DNA from: Promicromonospora sp. AC04
GTDB lineage: Bacteria > Actinomycetota > Actinomycetes > Actinomycetales > Cellulomonadaceae
Assembly: GCF_003058225.1 (NCBI RefSeq)
Contig: NZ_QBUG01000003.1
Coordinates: 186,001-250,000 of the forward strand
Direction: 5' to 3'
Length of the DNA: 64,000 nucleotides
Under the pieces are notes generated by a model. The model had not been told where the DNA came from. It did not search any database and was given only the letters and a program-made list of their open reading frames with translations. Positions 16,227 through 24,763 of the stretch are shown here, piece by piece. How positions within the stretch are numbered: the first letter of the stretch is position 1; the number at the start of each line of letters is the position of its first letter. A program made the translations under genes and the position numbers.

Positions 16227-17147
16227 TCAGGGCGCAGTCTGAAACATTGTGACGCCGATGGGAAATATGAGCATCAAAAAGTACACAAAAACTGTCATAG
16301 TTCCGGGCACGGTCATCCGCACCGTCGCGTCGTGGGCGAGCTGTTGCTCGACGTCGAGCTGCGCGTCCCGCATCGCCGCGGCCTTGGACTGCAGCTGGTC
16401 GTGGATGGCCGAGCCCTGGGTGCCCGCCAGCTCCACGATGGCGGCGACCTCGCCGAGCGCGTCCACCTCGACCTCCTTCCCGAGCTCGCGCAGCGCCACC
16501 CACGGCGGCTGCCCTTCCCACCGGCTCCGTTCGAGCGCAGCGGCGATCCGCCGGAACGGCCACGACCCCGCGACCTGCGCCGCGGCGAACGTGGCCTGCG
16601 TGGCGCCGGCGCCGGAGATGCGCTCGATCGCCAGCAGCTCGAGGTACGTCGACACGGCCCGCGAGAACTCCTGCCGGGCGCGCCTGGCCTTGGTCCGCGC
16701 GTCGAGGTCGGGCAGGAACCAGGCGCCCAGCGCGAACACGAGCGACGCCCCGAGCGGCACCGACACCGGCATGCCGAGGTTGAGCAACCCCACGCACAGC
16801 CCGAGGAACGGTACGGCGACCAGCGCGATGACCGTGCCGAGCGCCTTCTCGCCGTAGTGGTCGGTGGCGGTCTTCCCGATCAGGTCGAGGTCCGCGCGGG
16901 TGGGGCCCCATCGGCCGAGCACCGCAACGGGCAGCCGCCGCTGCGCCCACGCCCCGAACATCTGGGTGTACCGCTGGGTGGCGGTGAGCTCGCCGCCTTC
17001 GGACACGGTGATGGGCTCGACCTTGTCGTCACCGCTCAGCCGGTCCAGCGCGGACTGGAGCCGCGGCGTCGACGGCAGGAGCTCGCGCACCACCAGGAAC
17101 AGGCCGAGGCCCGCGACCAGGCCACTTCCCACTGCCCATGGCCACAT
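16227..17147 (-). CDS. tadC: TadC-like type II secretion F-domain membrane protein
   Basis: This is a 306-residue protein. It starts with a membrane helix (AVGSGLVAGLGLFLVVREL), then a basic cytoplasmic part, further helices (TVIALVAVPFLGLCVGLLN and ASLVFALGAWFLPD), then the T2SSF domain (FSRAVSTYLELLAIERISGAG...) and two C-terminal helices (MTVFVYFLMLIFPIGVTMF). It forms the inner-membrane platform of the Tad pilus together with TadB. The start lies 1 nt after the tadB stop. Confidence 0.88.
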   Translation of the reverse strand: MWPWAVGSGLVAGLGLFLVVRELLPSTPRLQSALDRLSGDDKVEPITVSEGGELTATQRYTQMFGAWAQRRLPVAVLGRWGPTRADLDLIGKTATDHYGEKALGTVIALVAVPFLGLCVGLLNLGMPVSVPLGASLVFALGAWFLPDLDARTKARRARQEFSRAVSTYLELLAIERISGAGATQATFAAAQVAGSWPFRRIAAALERSRWEGQPPWVALRELGKEVEVDALGEVAAIVELAGTQGSAIHDQLQSKAAAMRDAQLDVEQQLAHDATVRMTVPGTMTVFVYFLMLIFPIGVTMFQTAP

Positions 17148-17148
17148 G

Positions 17149-18027
17149 TCAGGCCCCCCGCTCGTCGGGCAGGAACCGCGGGATCGGCTGCCCGAGGCTG
17201 ATGTTGCGCATCCACAGCAGGCAGATGACGTACGCGCAGAACAGCACGACCGCCACGACCTGGCCCACGGGCGAGTCGTACCCGCTGAGGTACCCGGACA
17301 TCGCCGTGGCCGCCAGCACCACGAGCGTCACGATCGTCACCCAGCGCACGGTCGCGCGGCCCGTCGCACGCTCGGTCTCGATCTCGCGCCGCGCCTTGGC
17401 CTGCGCCGAGAGGGACTCGGCGAGCTGCCGGAGCGCGGGCGCCACGGCGCCGGTGCGGTTGTCGGACTCCAGGATCATTGCCGACGCGATCATGTCCGCC
17501 GAGTAGTCGTCCATCTCGTCCGCCCAGCGGTACAGCGCGGGCTTGATCGGCTGGCGCGCCTCCAGGCGCGCCACGAGGCGCGCGAGCGACGGCCGCACGG
17601 ACGGCGCGGCACTGTGCAGCGTCGCGGCGATCCCCTGCTCCAACCCGACGGCGCCCCCGGACAGCACGCCGATCAGCGACCGGACCCAGGCGGTCAGGTC
17701 GGTCAGCTTCTCCACCTCGTTCGACTGCGTGGTCGTGCGGAACAGCGACGGCAGGCCGACGATCAGCACCGGCACGATCAGCACGAGCGACCACCAGCCG
17801 GTCAGGATCCCGATCACCAGTCCGGCAGCCGCGCCGATCCCCACCACCTTGCGCTGCGGGTACAGCGGCCCGCCCTTGGTCAGGCCGAGCAGGCGGAGCA
17901 GGCCGTGGAAGGGCGGGGTCGTGCGCGCCGGCTTCGGCGTCGGCTCGTACTTCTGCGCCCCGACGACGACGAACCACACCCCGAGGCCCAGGCCGAGCCC
18001 GGTCAGCACCGCGATCAGCGTGTTCAT
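17149..18027 (-). CDS. tadB: TadB-like type II secretion F-domain membrane protein
   Basis: This is a 292-residue protein with an N-terminal helix (IAVLTGLGLGLGVWFVVVGA), a helix pair near residues 65-105 (GIGAAAGLVIGILTGWW and LVLIVPVLIVGL), the T2SSF domain with LTAWVRSLIGVLSGGAVGLE and ADEMDDYSADMIASAMILE, and C-terminal helices (WVTIVTLVVLAATAMSGYL and VVAVVLFCAYVICLL). It is the partner of TadC in the pilus platform. It overlaps the tadA stop by 4 nt. Confidence 0.88.
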   Translation of the reverse strand: MNTLIAVLTGLGLGLGVWFVVVGAQKYEPTPKPARTTPPFHGLLRLLGLTKGGPLYPQRKVVGIGAAAGLVIGILTGWWSLVLIVPVLIVGLPSLFRTTTQSNEVEKLTDLTAWVRSLIGVLSGGAVGLEQGIAATLHSAAPSVRPSLARLVARLEARQPIKPALYRWADEMDDYSADMIASAMILESDNRTGAVAPALRQLAESLSAQAKARREIETERATGRATVRWVTIVTLVVLAATAMSGYLSGYDSPVGQVVAVVLFCAYVICLLWMRNISLGQPIPRFLPDERGA

Positions 18028-19673
18028 GCCGTCCCCCAGAGGCCGTCCCGGTAGTTCAGGAGGCTCGCGTCGAAGCCCTCGGCCTCCAGGTCGGCGAGGA
18101 ACGACGGCGTCGTCTTCGGCACCGCGCGGCCGTTCGGGCCCGGCTCGAACACGTCGGTGATCGCCACCGGGTTGCCGGCCTCGCCGCGCGACACCTCGAT
18201 CACCTCGGCGACGTAGCGGGTGCGGCGGCCGTCGCCCTCGGAGTCGACCCGGAGGAAGACGATGAGGTCGATCGACTGCGCGACCTGCCGGTACGCGTAC
18301 GTCTCGGAGAGCGTGGAGTCCTGCACGGCCATGCCGACCAGGCGTTCGACGACGTCCCGCGCGCCGTCGGCGTGCACCGTCGACAGCGAGCCGTTGCCCA
18401 TCTGCATCGCCTGGAACATGGACACGATCTCGGGCCCACGCACCTCACCGACGATCACGCGGGAGATGTTGTGCCGTAGCGACTCGTACACGTTGACGTT
18501 CGTGTTGATCTCGCCCACGCGGCGGCCGGACGTGTTCATCTCGCCCGAGCCCTCGCGCGTACGCAGCGCCACCACCCGCTTGTGCTTCTCGGGCTCGAGG
18601 TGCAGGTAGAGCTCGTAGTCGGTCTCGATAGTGGCGATGGACTCCCAGGGGTCCAGTCCGGCACACAAAGCGCGCAAAAGGGTCGTTTTACCGCTGCCCT
18701 GGCCCTGACCCGACACCACTATCGACTTGCGCGCCCGGACCGCCGCCGTCAGGAACTCGACCAGCACCGTGTCGATCGTGTCGTTCCGGCGCAGCAGCTC
18801 CAGGTCCACCGACTGCAGTCTCTGCAGCCGGATGGTCACGCGCGGCCACGGCACGACCCAGCCGACGGCGGCCAGCCGCACGCGACCGGGCAGGTCCAGG
18901 TTGAGGAACGGGTTGGCCCGCGTGAACGACCGCTCGTTCGCGGGGTCGCGCGCCGCGAGGAACTGCAGGAAGTCGATGAGCTCGGCGTCGGAGTCCGCGA
19001 TGGGCTCCGCGTACGTGCGGCGGCCGTCGCCCATCAGCATGAGCACGGGCGCGGTGCCCGTGATCTCGATGTTCTCCACGTCCGGGGTGTCGATGAGCGG
19101 CTGCAGCCGGCCCAGGCGGAACAGCGCGTCGAACAGCGCGCGCGTCACCTCGACCTGGTACTCGGTGGTCCAGTTGCGCTGGCCACCGGAGAGCAGTGCG
19201 TCGTTGTGGTCGCGCACGACCTGCTGGATCAGCTCCTGGCCGAGCGCCTCGCGCTGCTCCTCGTCCAGCTCGCGCGTCGCGAGCGCCGTCGTCAGCCGGG
19301 AGGACACCTCGCCACGCAGGCTGTTGACCTGACGCCAGAACTCGGAGTCGCGCAGCCGCGGGTTGCCGGGCTGGCCGTGGTACTCCCGACCGGCCCGGGC
19401 CAGCGCTCCGACCCAGGGTGAGGCGCCGCCTCCCGACGACGGCGCCCCGCCGGACGTGGTGCGCGCCGGCGCGGCGGGCTCGGCGGTGCGTGTCGTGCCG
19501 TTGCCCTGCTCCACCACCGGCGAGGCCAGGGAGTTCTGCGCCGAGGCGATGCGCCTTTCCGACGCTGCCTCAGCCTCGGCAGCAGGAGACCGGCGAGGTA
19601 GAGCGGCGGTCCGGTCGTCGGCGTCGTGGAAGATCGGCAGGGAAGAGAGGTCGGGGAACTCGGGCGTGCTCAT
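18024..19673 (-). CDS. tadA: TadA/CpaF-type pilus assembly ATPase
   Basis: The start is set at the ATG at 19673. It overlaps the stop of the tadZ-like gene (ATGA) and follows GGGAGGGGAG. That gives 549 residues; an in-frame start 24 nt upstream is less likely. The N-terminal 120 residues are low complexity. The GspE/PilT-type ATPase core follows: Walker A SGQGQGSGKTTLL near residue 324, the Asp box around SIATIETDYELYL, Walker B region NISRVIVGEVRGPEI, and the His box MGNGSLSTVHADG. It powers pilus assembly from the cytoplasmic face of the TadB/TadC platform. Confidence 0.93.
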   Translation of the reverse strand: MSTPEFPDLSSLPIFHDADDRTAALPRRSPAAEAEAASERRIASAQNSLASPVVEQGNGTTRTAEPAAPARTTSGGAPSSGGGASPWVGALARAGREYHGQPGNPRLRDSEFWRQVNSLRGEVSSRLTTALATRELDEEQREALGQELIQQVVRDHNDALLSGGQRNWTTEYQVEVTRALFDALFRLGRLQPLIDTPDVENIEITGTAPVLMLMGDGRRTYAEPIADSDAELIDFLQFLAARDPANERSFTRANPFLNLDLPGRVRLAAVGWVVPWPRVTIRLQRLQSVDLELLRRNDTIDTVLVEFLTAAVRARKSIVVSGQGQGSGKTTLLRALCAGLDPWESIATIETDYELYLHLEPEKHKRVVALRTREGSGEMNTSGRRVGEINTNVNVYESLRHNISRVIVGEVRGPEIVSMFQAMQMGNGSLSTVHADGARDVVERLVGMAVQDSTLSETYAYRQVAQSIDLIVFLRVDSEGDGRRTRYVAEVIEVSRGEAGNPVAITDVFEPGPNGRAVPKTTPSFLADLEAEGFDASLLNYRDGLWGTA

Positions 19674-20593
19674 GCGTCTCCCCTCCCGCCCTGCCACGGC
19701 CCGCCGTTCTGCGCGCTCCGCGCCGCGGAGCGGGCGTCCATGCCGGAGTGCTCGGGCGGACGCCTCTGGCCGGTCCCGCTGCCCACGTCACGAGGGCCGG
19801 TGGCGAACCGGGCTCGCCGCTTCTCCGTACGGTCCTGGAGCCGCGAGATCACGGGCCCGGCCGAGCGCACGAGCGGCGACGTCGAGTACCGCCGCCCGGC
19901 GGGCGCGCCCACGGACAGCACCTCCGCGTTCACCGGGTCCCAGGCCAACGAGCCCACGGTCCCGAGGCCGAGCGTCCGCGCGATCTCGTTCGCGTCGTAC
20001 GGCCGGCCGGGGCCGACGGTCAGGGCGGTGAGATTGGTGAGGTCGCGCGCCGCGGCGTCGACGACCGAGGTGCGGGACTTGACGAGCTCCCGCGTCACCG
20101 CGATGTCCGGCAGGCGCGAGCCGGTGGTGATCAGCACCTGGTCCGCGAGGCGGACTATCGGCTCCCGGTCCTCGCGCACGACGCCGCCGGTGCCGAGCCG
20201 GCCGAGGTCGACCAGGACGTCCATGCCACCACGCTCCAGCGCGACCAGCTGGTTGGCGAGCGGCCCCCAGAGGTTCGCGACGGCGGGCGCGGTGTGCGGG
20301 CTGACGATGCCGGGCAGCAGCTTCTTGTCCGGATCGTTTCGAACGAGCGGAATGGTCTGCTCCCAGAACGCTGCTTCGAGGTCACCGTGGGAGTGCGCGA
20401 TCGCCAGCGGCTGCAGGCCGCGGTCGTGCGGCAGCTGACCGCGGAAGTACCCGGCCAGGATCGACGATCCGGCGAGGTCCGCCTCCACGAGCAGCACGGG
20501 ACGGGGCCACTGGAGCGCCAGCACGAGGGCCGCCGTCGTGGTTCCCGGCGATCCCTTCGCATTGGCCAGGGCAACGAGGGCCACCCGGATCAC
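19670..20593 (-). CDS. TadZ/CpaE-like MinD-family ATPase
   Basis: This is a 307-residue protein. VALVALANAKGSPGTTTAAL is a deviant Walker A of the MinD/ParA superfamily in which the first Lys and the SPGTTT loop are present but the usual GK(T/S) Lys is replaced by Thr. RPVLLVEADLAGSSI and DVLVDLGRLG are the following strand motifs. This family localises Tad assembly machines to cell positions. The C-terminal 80 residues are basic and low complexity. It overlaps cpaB upstream and tadA downstream by 4 nt each. Confidence 0.85.
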   Translation of the reverse strand: MIRVALVALANAKGSPGTTTAALVLALQWPRPVLLVEADLAGSSILAGYFRGQLPHDRGLQPLAIAHSHGDLEAAFWEQTIPLVRNDPDKKLLPGIVSPHTAPAVANLWGPLANQLVALERGGMDVLVDLGRLGTGGVVREDREPIVRLADQVLITTGSRLPDIAVTRELVKSRTSVVDAAARDLTNLTALTVGPGRPYDANEIARTLGLGTVGSLAWDPVNAEVLSVGAPAGRRYSTSPLVRSAGPVISRLQDRTEKRRARFATGPRDVGSGTGQRRPPEHSGMDARSAARSAQNGGPWQGGRGDA

Positions 20594-21381
20594 CCCGCCC
20601 CGACGGCGTCGATCACGATGGCGACGCGACCGGTCGCGGCGCGAGCCGCGAGCCCTGCCGCGTTGGCCGAGGCGACCTCCACGTCGACGACCATCTGGTC
20701 GCCGAGCTCCGACTGCTTGCTGCCGATCACCGTGGCGGCGATCGCGAACGGCACCTCGACAGGCGGCTCCCCGCCACTCGCCGGGGTCTCCACCACGCGC
20801 ACGGCATCACCGGCGCGCAGCTCGTACGACGCGGGCATCTGGTTGGGCGCTAGGGCGATGCCCACGATGGACTGGCCCGCGGCAGGCTGGAGCTCGTCCA
20901 CGACGCTGGTGGGCGTCAGGAGCTGCCCCGCGTTGAGGTCGGCCGCGGCGGTCTTGCCCACCATCTGGTCGAGCTGGTCGGCGGGGACCGGCTTGAGCTG
21001 GGTCGGCCCGGTGGGCAGCTCGACGGTGGCGAGGTCAGTTGCCGCGATCACGGTGCCGCGCGTGATCTCGCCCTTGACCGCGAGAACCTGATAGGTCTGA
21101 CCGAGCGTGCTGGTCAGGTACACGCTCGCGAGCACGCTCAGGGCCACGAGCGCAAGGCCCAGGGCGATGAGCGCGGGCCGACGGCGGGCGCGCGTAGGTT
21201 TCAGCGGCCCGGGCGGTGCGGGTCGCTGGGGTTTCGACGCGGACCGGGCGTGCTGATCCTGGTTCGCGACCTTCGTGCCACTGCTCACCGTGCCGTCTCC
21301 TCCGGGTCCGTCGCCGGAGCCCGCCTCGGGTTCCCCCGGAGCGGGACCCATCGAGGTTCCCATCCGTGCGCCTGTCTCCAC
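20590..21381 (-). CDS. cpaB: CpaB/RcpC-like SAF-domain pilus protein
   Basis: The start probably is the GTG at 21381 (263 residues), with GGGAG a few bases upstream. ATG codons at 21363 and 21351 remain possible, and the longer frame from 21456 would put the promoter region inside the gene. The protein has a cytoplasmic low-complexity N-terminus, a membrane helix (RPALIALGLALVALSVLASV) and an SAF domain (QVLAVKGEITRGTVIAATDL, then GKTAAADLNAGQLLTPTSV). The C-terminus is beta-rich. It is the first gene of the Tad operon. Confidence 0.85.
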   Translation of the reverse strand: METGARMGTSMGPAPGEPEAGSGDGPGGDGTVSSGTKVANQDQHARSASKPQRPAPPGPLKPTRARRRPALIALGLALVALSVLASVYLTSTLGQTYQVLAVKGEITRGTVIAATDLATVELPTGPTQLKPVPADQLDQMVGKTAAADLNAGQLLTPTSVVDELQPAAGQSIVGIALAPNQMPASYELRAGDAVRVVETPASGGEPPVEVPFAIAATVIGSKQSELGDQMVVDVEVASANAAGLAARAATGRVAIVIDAVGAG

Positions 21382-21476
21382 CGTGCTCCCGCCCGTGCTG
21401 GTCGAGGACCTCCTGCGGATGTCATGCGTGTGACACCGCAGGTAATCCTTGTCCACACGGGCGGACCCGGCAGGTT

Positions 21477-21494
21477 GAACGCTAATCAGCGTTC
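21477..21494. promoter_or_regulatory. Inverted repeat upstream of the Tad operon
   Basis: GAACGCT at 21477-21483 and AGCGTTC at 21488-21494 form a perfect palindrome with a 4-nt spacer, about 96 bp upstream of the cpaB start. A weaker TTGAG-N5-CTCAA palindrome lies at 21547-21561. Both lie in the 414-bp gap between cpaB and the sigma-like gene, so they are candidate operators for the pilus operon. Confidence 0.4.
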
Positions 21495-21712
21495 AGGATG
21501 CCCGCTAGGTCAAGGAGACTTCAAAGTTGTGGAGATGACTTGAATATTGAGTGACCCTCAAACGATCCGCCGCTTACACGCCGAAACCACACCTGTGGTA
21601 TTGACTCCGCAGGTCAGGCCATGAGAGAAGCCTCTCGCACCACGCGGCTTGCGTGAAGATCGGCGGCACGACCTTTACGTTCGGCGTGCGATCGGGAGGT
21701 ATACGTACAGAA

Positions 21713-21745
21713 CGAGAGGACCCCGCTGGCGGTGGGGCCCTCTCG
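21713..21745 (-). terminator. Terminator of the sigma-factor-like gene
   Basis: A 12-bp stem with one mismatch (CGAGAGGACCCC at 21713-21724 against 21734-21745) and a 9-nt loop lies 51 nt beyond the stop of the minus-strand sigma-like gene. The minus-strand transcript continues with a short T-containing stretch (TTCTGT). Confidence 0.65.
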
Positions 21746-21795
21746 CGATGAGGCGGACTTCGGACGACTTCAGGGCATCACGCACCCCCCAGTGC

Positions 21796-22692
21796 TCAGC
21801 CCATCGGCCGTCGTCGTCCCTCATCGTCCCGTTCGCCCGGTTGTCCCCCAGACAGACCACCGGACTGAACGGCTTCCGCCAGCCGTCGCACTGCGCGACT
21901 CGCCCGCTGGCGCAAGGCTGCGTGCGAGATACCCAGCTCGTGGGCAACCCGCCGCTGATAGTTCCCGCGACCCGAGCCGAGCTCGGCGTACTCCGGGAGG
22001 TCGGGGTCCGGCGCGTACAGCCGCGCCAGAAGAGCTGACTCGTCCCGCGTCAGGACGCTCTTGTCGAGCCCCCACGCGATGACGTCGAGAACCTCGCCCG
22101 TGGCGCCGAGGGACATGCTCGCGAGCGAGTAGACCGCGTCCGGCCCGGGCTCGGGCGACGTCGGGCGCTCGAGGACGGTCAGCGTGCTCGTGTCGGTGGG
22201 GATCTCCGCGACCTGGGGGCCGCGGCTCGCCCGGCCGCCCCGCGCGTGCGGGGCCCGGTCGCCGACGACCCGCGTCAGGGTGTGCCCCTGCAGACGCATC
22301 GCCACCCGGCTGCTGCGGTCGAGGTCGTAGTGGGTGATCGCGTCCCACATCGCGGCGGCGGCCTCCTGCTCGAGGTCCTGCACGTCCGGGTAGTGCCGGC
22401 GTGACCGGCGCACGATGGTGCGCACCGCGGGAAGCATGCACTGCAGCACCGCACGCCCGGCGGCGAAGCTGCCCCCCGCGTGCTCGACGATGAGCGCGTA
22501 CAGGACCTCGTCCGCCTCGTCGGGCGCGAGCCGCACACCGTCACCGGTGCGCAGTCCCGCAAGCTGTGGGAACCGTGCGGCGAACCGCTCGATCTCGGTC
22601 GCGAACGACCGCGTGCGGACCAGGTCGGCCCAGTCGTGGTCAAGCTCTCGCATCAGCGTTCCTGATGCCTGTGCAGGTGTCCGTGCAGGCAT
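21796..22692 (-). CDS. Sigma-factor-like transcription protein
   Basis: The ATG at 22692 follows GGAGGGGGG and gives 298 residues; the frame is open to 22746. The middle part has a sigma region-2-like helix (SRRHYPDVQDLEQEAAAAMW) followed by DAITHYDLDRSSR, which resembles the region 2.3/2.4 melting and -10 contact area. Near the C-terminus, YQRRVAHELGISHAALRQRA is a region-4-like helix-turn-helix. The arrangement is that of small sigma factors, although both regions are divergent. It stands between the Tad operon and the divergent T4SS-like operon, so it is a candidate regulator of one or both. No anti-sigma gene is beside it. Confidence 0.75.
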   Translation of the reverse strand: MPARTPAQASGTLMRELDHDWADLVRTRSFATEIERFAARFPQLAGLRTGDGVRLAPDEADEVLYALIVEHAGGSFAAGRAVLQCMLPAVRTIVRRSRRHYPDVQDLEQEAAAAMWDAITHYDLDRSSRVAMRLQGHTLTRVVGDRAPHARGGRASRGPQVAEIPTDTSTLTVLERPTSPEPGPDAVYSLASMSLGATGEVLDVIAWGLDKSVLTRDESALLARLYAPDPDLPEYAELGSGRGNYQRRVAHELGISHAALRQRASRAVRRLAEAVQSGGLSGGQPGERDDEGRRRPMG

Positions 22693-22770
22693 GGCGATTC
22701 CCCCCTCCGTCAGCCCTGAGTCCACCGAGGGGGTGTTGCCCGCCACTGTTGCCCGCTCGTTCCGACCCTG

Positions 22771-22786
22771 TGTGACCTACGTCACA
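22771..22786. promoter_or_regulatory. CRP/GlxR-type binding site
   Basis: TGTGACCTACGTCACA is an exact TGTGA-N6-TCACA palindrome. It lies in the 190-bp region between the divergent sigma-like gene (start 22692) and the T4SS-like operon (start 22883), 97 bp before the latter. Actinobacterial Crp and GlxR regulators bind this consensus, so both transcription units may respond to cAMP. Confidence 0.65.
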
Positions 22787-22882
22787 GTTGGCCAAAACCC
22801 GTGGCAGACCGATGTCACACGAACGCTTCACCAGCCATTTGTGCTCAGCAGACGCAAGAGACGGATAAACGGGAGAGGCGAG

Positions 22883-23212
22883 ATGAGCAAGGACGAGCTC
22901 GACCAGGCGCCCGGCGCCGGACTCGGCAGCACCGACCTCGGCAGCGCGGACCTGCGCAGCGCGGACCCTGGGCCTTCGGCCTTCGACCACACGTGGTCCC
23001 TGCTGCGGGACACGGCCGAGGTACATGCGGCCCGCGGTGAGGTGGCGCCCGTGGTGCGCGACCTCATCGCCTCCCTCTCCGAGGACCCCCTCGGCGAGGA
23101 GGACACGACGGTCCGCCTGACGGAGGCGCTCGACAGCCCTCGCGTGCGCAGCGCACGCGAGGCGCGCGAGCGCATCCGGGCCGACCTGCAGAACGAGGTG
23201 CACACCCGATGA
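22883..23212 (+). CDS. Small acidic protein at the head of the T4SS-like operon
   Basis: This is a 109-residue protein starting at the ATG at 22883, preceded by GGGAGAGG. The frame is open further upstream, but those codons run through the promoter region. There is no signal or membrane helix. The N-terminus is low complexity with LGSTDLGSADLRSADPG-type short repeats, and the rest is helical and charged. The stop overlaps the next ATG (ATGA), so it is coupled to the TcpC-like gene. I do not recognise it. A cytoplasmic accessory or regulatory role in the secretion locus is inferred from position only. Confidence 0.7.
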   Translation: MSKDELDQAPGAGLGSTDLGSADLRSADPGPSAFDHTWSLLRDTAEVHAARGEVAPVVRDLIASLSEDPLGEEDTTVRLTEALDSPRVRSAREARERIRADLQNEVHTR

Positions 23213-24348
23213 GCTCGCTCCTCGTGCGCCGTCGGGGCAAGAAGGCCGCCAAGCCGGCCGAGCTGCCCGGCCCGGTCGACGGCGCCACCGGTACCGCCTC
23301 CCCGTGGGCCGGCGGACCCGATCAGCCCGCGTCGCCCCCGTCGTCGGGCGGCGGGGGCGACGGCGACCCTCCCCCGCAGGTGGTGGAGTGGTCCAACGGC
23401 CCCGCCCTGGCGACCAAGGCCTGGGGTGCCGTGCTCGCGCTGGCCCTGCTGGCCGGGCCCGCTGCCCTGGTCTGGACCGCGCTGCGACCCGAGCCCGCTC
23501 CCGTCGCCGCGGCCACCGGTGCGGCGAGCACGACGGAGACCGCCGCGGCGAGCGAGCGCGCGGTAGAGCTCGTCGAGACCTGGCTGCGCGCCGACAGCAA
23601 CGACCAGCAGCTGATCGCCTCCCTGACGAACGCCCCGGTCGGCTCTCTCCCCCAGGAGGGTCTGACCATTCGCGACTCGTCGGTGGCACAGGTCGAGCCG
23701 GCGGAGGACGGCGTGTGGTCGGTGACCGTCGGCGTGGACGTCGCGGAGCCGGCTCCGGGCTCGACGCCCGCGCCGTCGGGCCAGGCCAAGGGCGAAGAGG
23801 CGGAGATCGCGCTCGTGTGGGTGCGCCGCTACTTCCAGGTGCCGGTGCTCGTGGACCGCACGGACACGAAGTGGTCGGGTCCCGACCTGGCGGTCACCGC
23901 CCTCGCGCTGCCCGCACCCGTGCCGGGCCCCGCGGCCGACGCCGAGCCGCCGGACCTCGACTACCCCGAGACCATCTCTCCGACGTCGGCAGCGGGTCAG
24001 TCCGTTGCCGGGTTCCTCGCGGCCATGGTCGCGGGCGACGGCGAGATCACGCGCTACCTGCGCCCCGGCACCTCCGTCTCGGCAGTGACCCCGGCCCCGT
24101 ACTCGGCAGTGGCCGTGACGGGCATCAAGGGTTCGCACGAGGTCACGGAGGACCCGGCCGACGGCGACGGCACGCACGCCCTGACCACCGTCGAGCTCAC
24201 GCGGCTCGACGGCCAGAAGACCACCGCCCAGTACGTCCTCACGCTCGTTGCGCGGGACGGCCGCTGGGAGGTTGCCGGCCTCGAGCCGGCGGTCCGTATC
24301 GACACGACGCCATCCGGCACGATCGACCCCGGCACCGCCGGGGAGTAG
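23209..24348 (+). CDS. TcpC/VirB8-like conjugation-type membrane protein
   Basis: This is a 379-residue protein. A Pro/Gly-rich cytoplasmic N-terminus of about 68 residues precedes one membrane helix (AWGAVLALALLAGPAALVW). Two extracytoplasmic domains follow (about residues 115-245 and 255-375), consistent with the two NTF2-like domains of TcpC from Gram-positive conjugation systems (Orf13 of Tn916). Motifs are ERAVELVETWLRADSNDQQL and SAAGQSVAGFLAAMVAGDGE at the start of each domain. It would form the VirB8-like inner scaffold. It overlaps the upstream gene by 4 nt. Confidence 0.8.
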   Translation: MSSLLVRRRGKKAAKPAELPGPVDGATGTASPWAGGPDQPASPPSSGGGGDGDPPPQVVEWSNGPALATKAWGAVLALALLAGPAALVWTALRPEPAPVAAATGAASTTETAAASERAVELVETWLRADSNDQQLIASLTNAPVGSLPQEGLTIRDSSVAQVEPAEDGVWSVTVGVDVAEPAPGSTPAPSGQAKGEEAEIALVWVRRYFQVPVLVDRTDTKWSGPDLAVTALALPAPVPGPAADAEPPDLDYPETISPTSAAGQSVAGFLAAMVAGDGEITRYLRPGTSVSAVTPAPYSAVAVTGIKGSHEVTEDPADGDGTHALTTVELTRLDGQKTTAQYVLTLVARDGRWEVAGLEPAVRIDTTPSGTIDPGTAGE

Positions 24349-24362
24349 CGAAGGAGAGAACC

Positions 24363-24647
24363 ATGATCAGCGAGATCGTTATGGCCGACGGCTTCCTCGA
24401 CCTCATCACCGTGAAGTCCGAGGAGGTCAAGAGCGCAATCGAGTCCGTGACCTTCGTGGTCGTCATCCTCATGGTCGTCATCACCGCGGTGAAGACCAAG
24501 ATGTCGATCGCGGCGATCCTGATGTCCGCGATCGTCGGCGGCATCGTCCTGTGGCTCGTGAACGGTGGCATCAACGTCACCTCCGAGCTCGCCCGGGACG
24601 AGTTCGACTCCGCCCCGGCGATCGTCAGCTCACAGACAGTTCTCTGA
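24363..24647 (+). CDS. Small two-helix protein, VirB2-like pilin candidate
   Basis: This is a 94-residue protein with the ATG at 24363 behind AAGGAGAG. Two hydrophobic helices (VTFVVVILMVVITAV and IAAILMSAIVGGIVLWLVN) are joined by a short basic loop KTKMS, the hallmark topology of VirB2/TraA-type pilins. The N-terminal 25 residues are polar and could be a leader or an outside segment. It lies between TcpC-like and PrgI-like genes, where a pilin-type subunit is sensible. A stable hairpin follows at 24722. The function is inferred from topology and position only. Confidence 0.65.
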   Translation: MISEIVMADGFLDLITVKSEEVKSAIESVTFVVVILMVVITAVKTKMSIAAILMSAIVGGIVLWLVNGGINVTSELARDEFDSAPAIVSSQTVL

Positions 24648-24721
24648 CGGCCGCGAGACCCGCGGCGTCGGACACATCGGATGGGCAAGGCACTGAGGGC
24701 AAGGCACAGGGCTGGTCAGAT

Positions 24722-24739
24722 GGGCGCGTTCGCGCGCCC
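24722..24739 (+). terminator. Intra-operon hairpin with UUCG loop
   Basis: GGGCGCG and CGCGCCC flank a TTCG tetraloop. It lies between the 94-residue gene and the PrgI-like gene, just before the ribosome site of the latter, in the largest gap (116 nt) of the operon. There is no U tract. It may stabilise the upstream transcript end or reduce read-through, favouring expression of the small subunit. Confidence 0.4.
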
Positions 24740-24763
24740 TGCATGTGGTGAGGAGGGTGTCCG

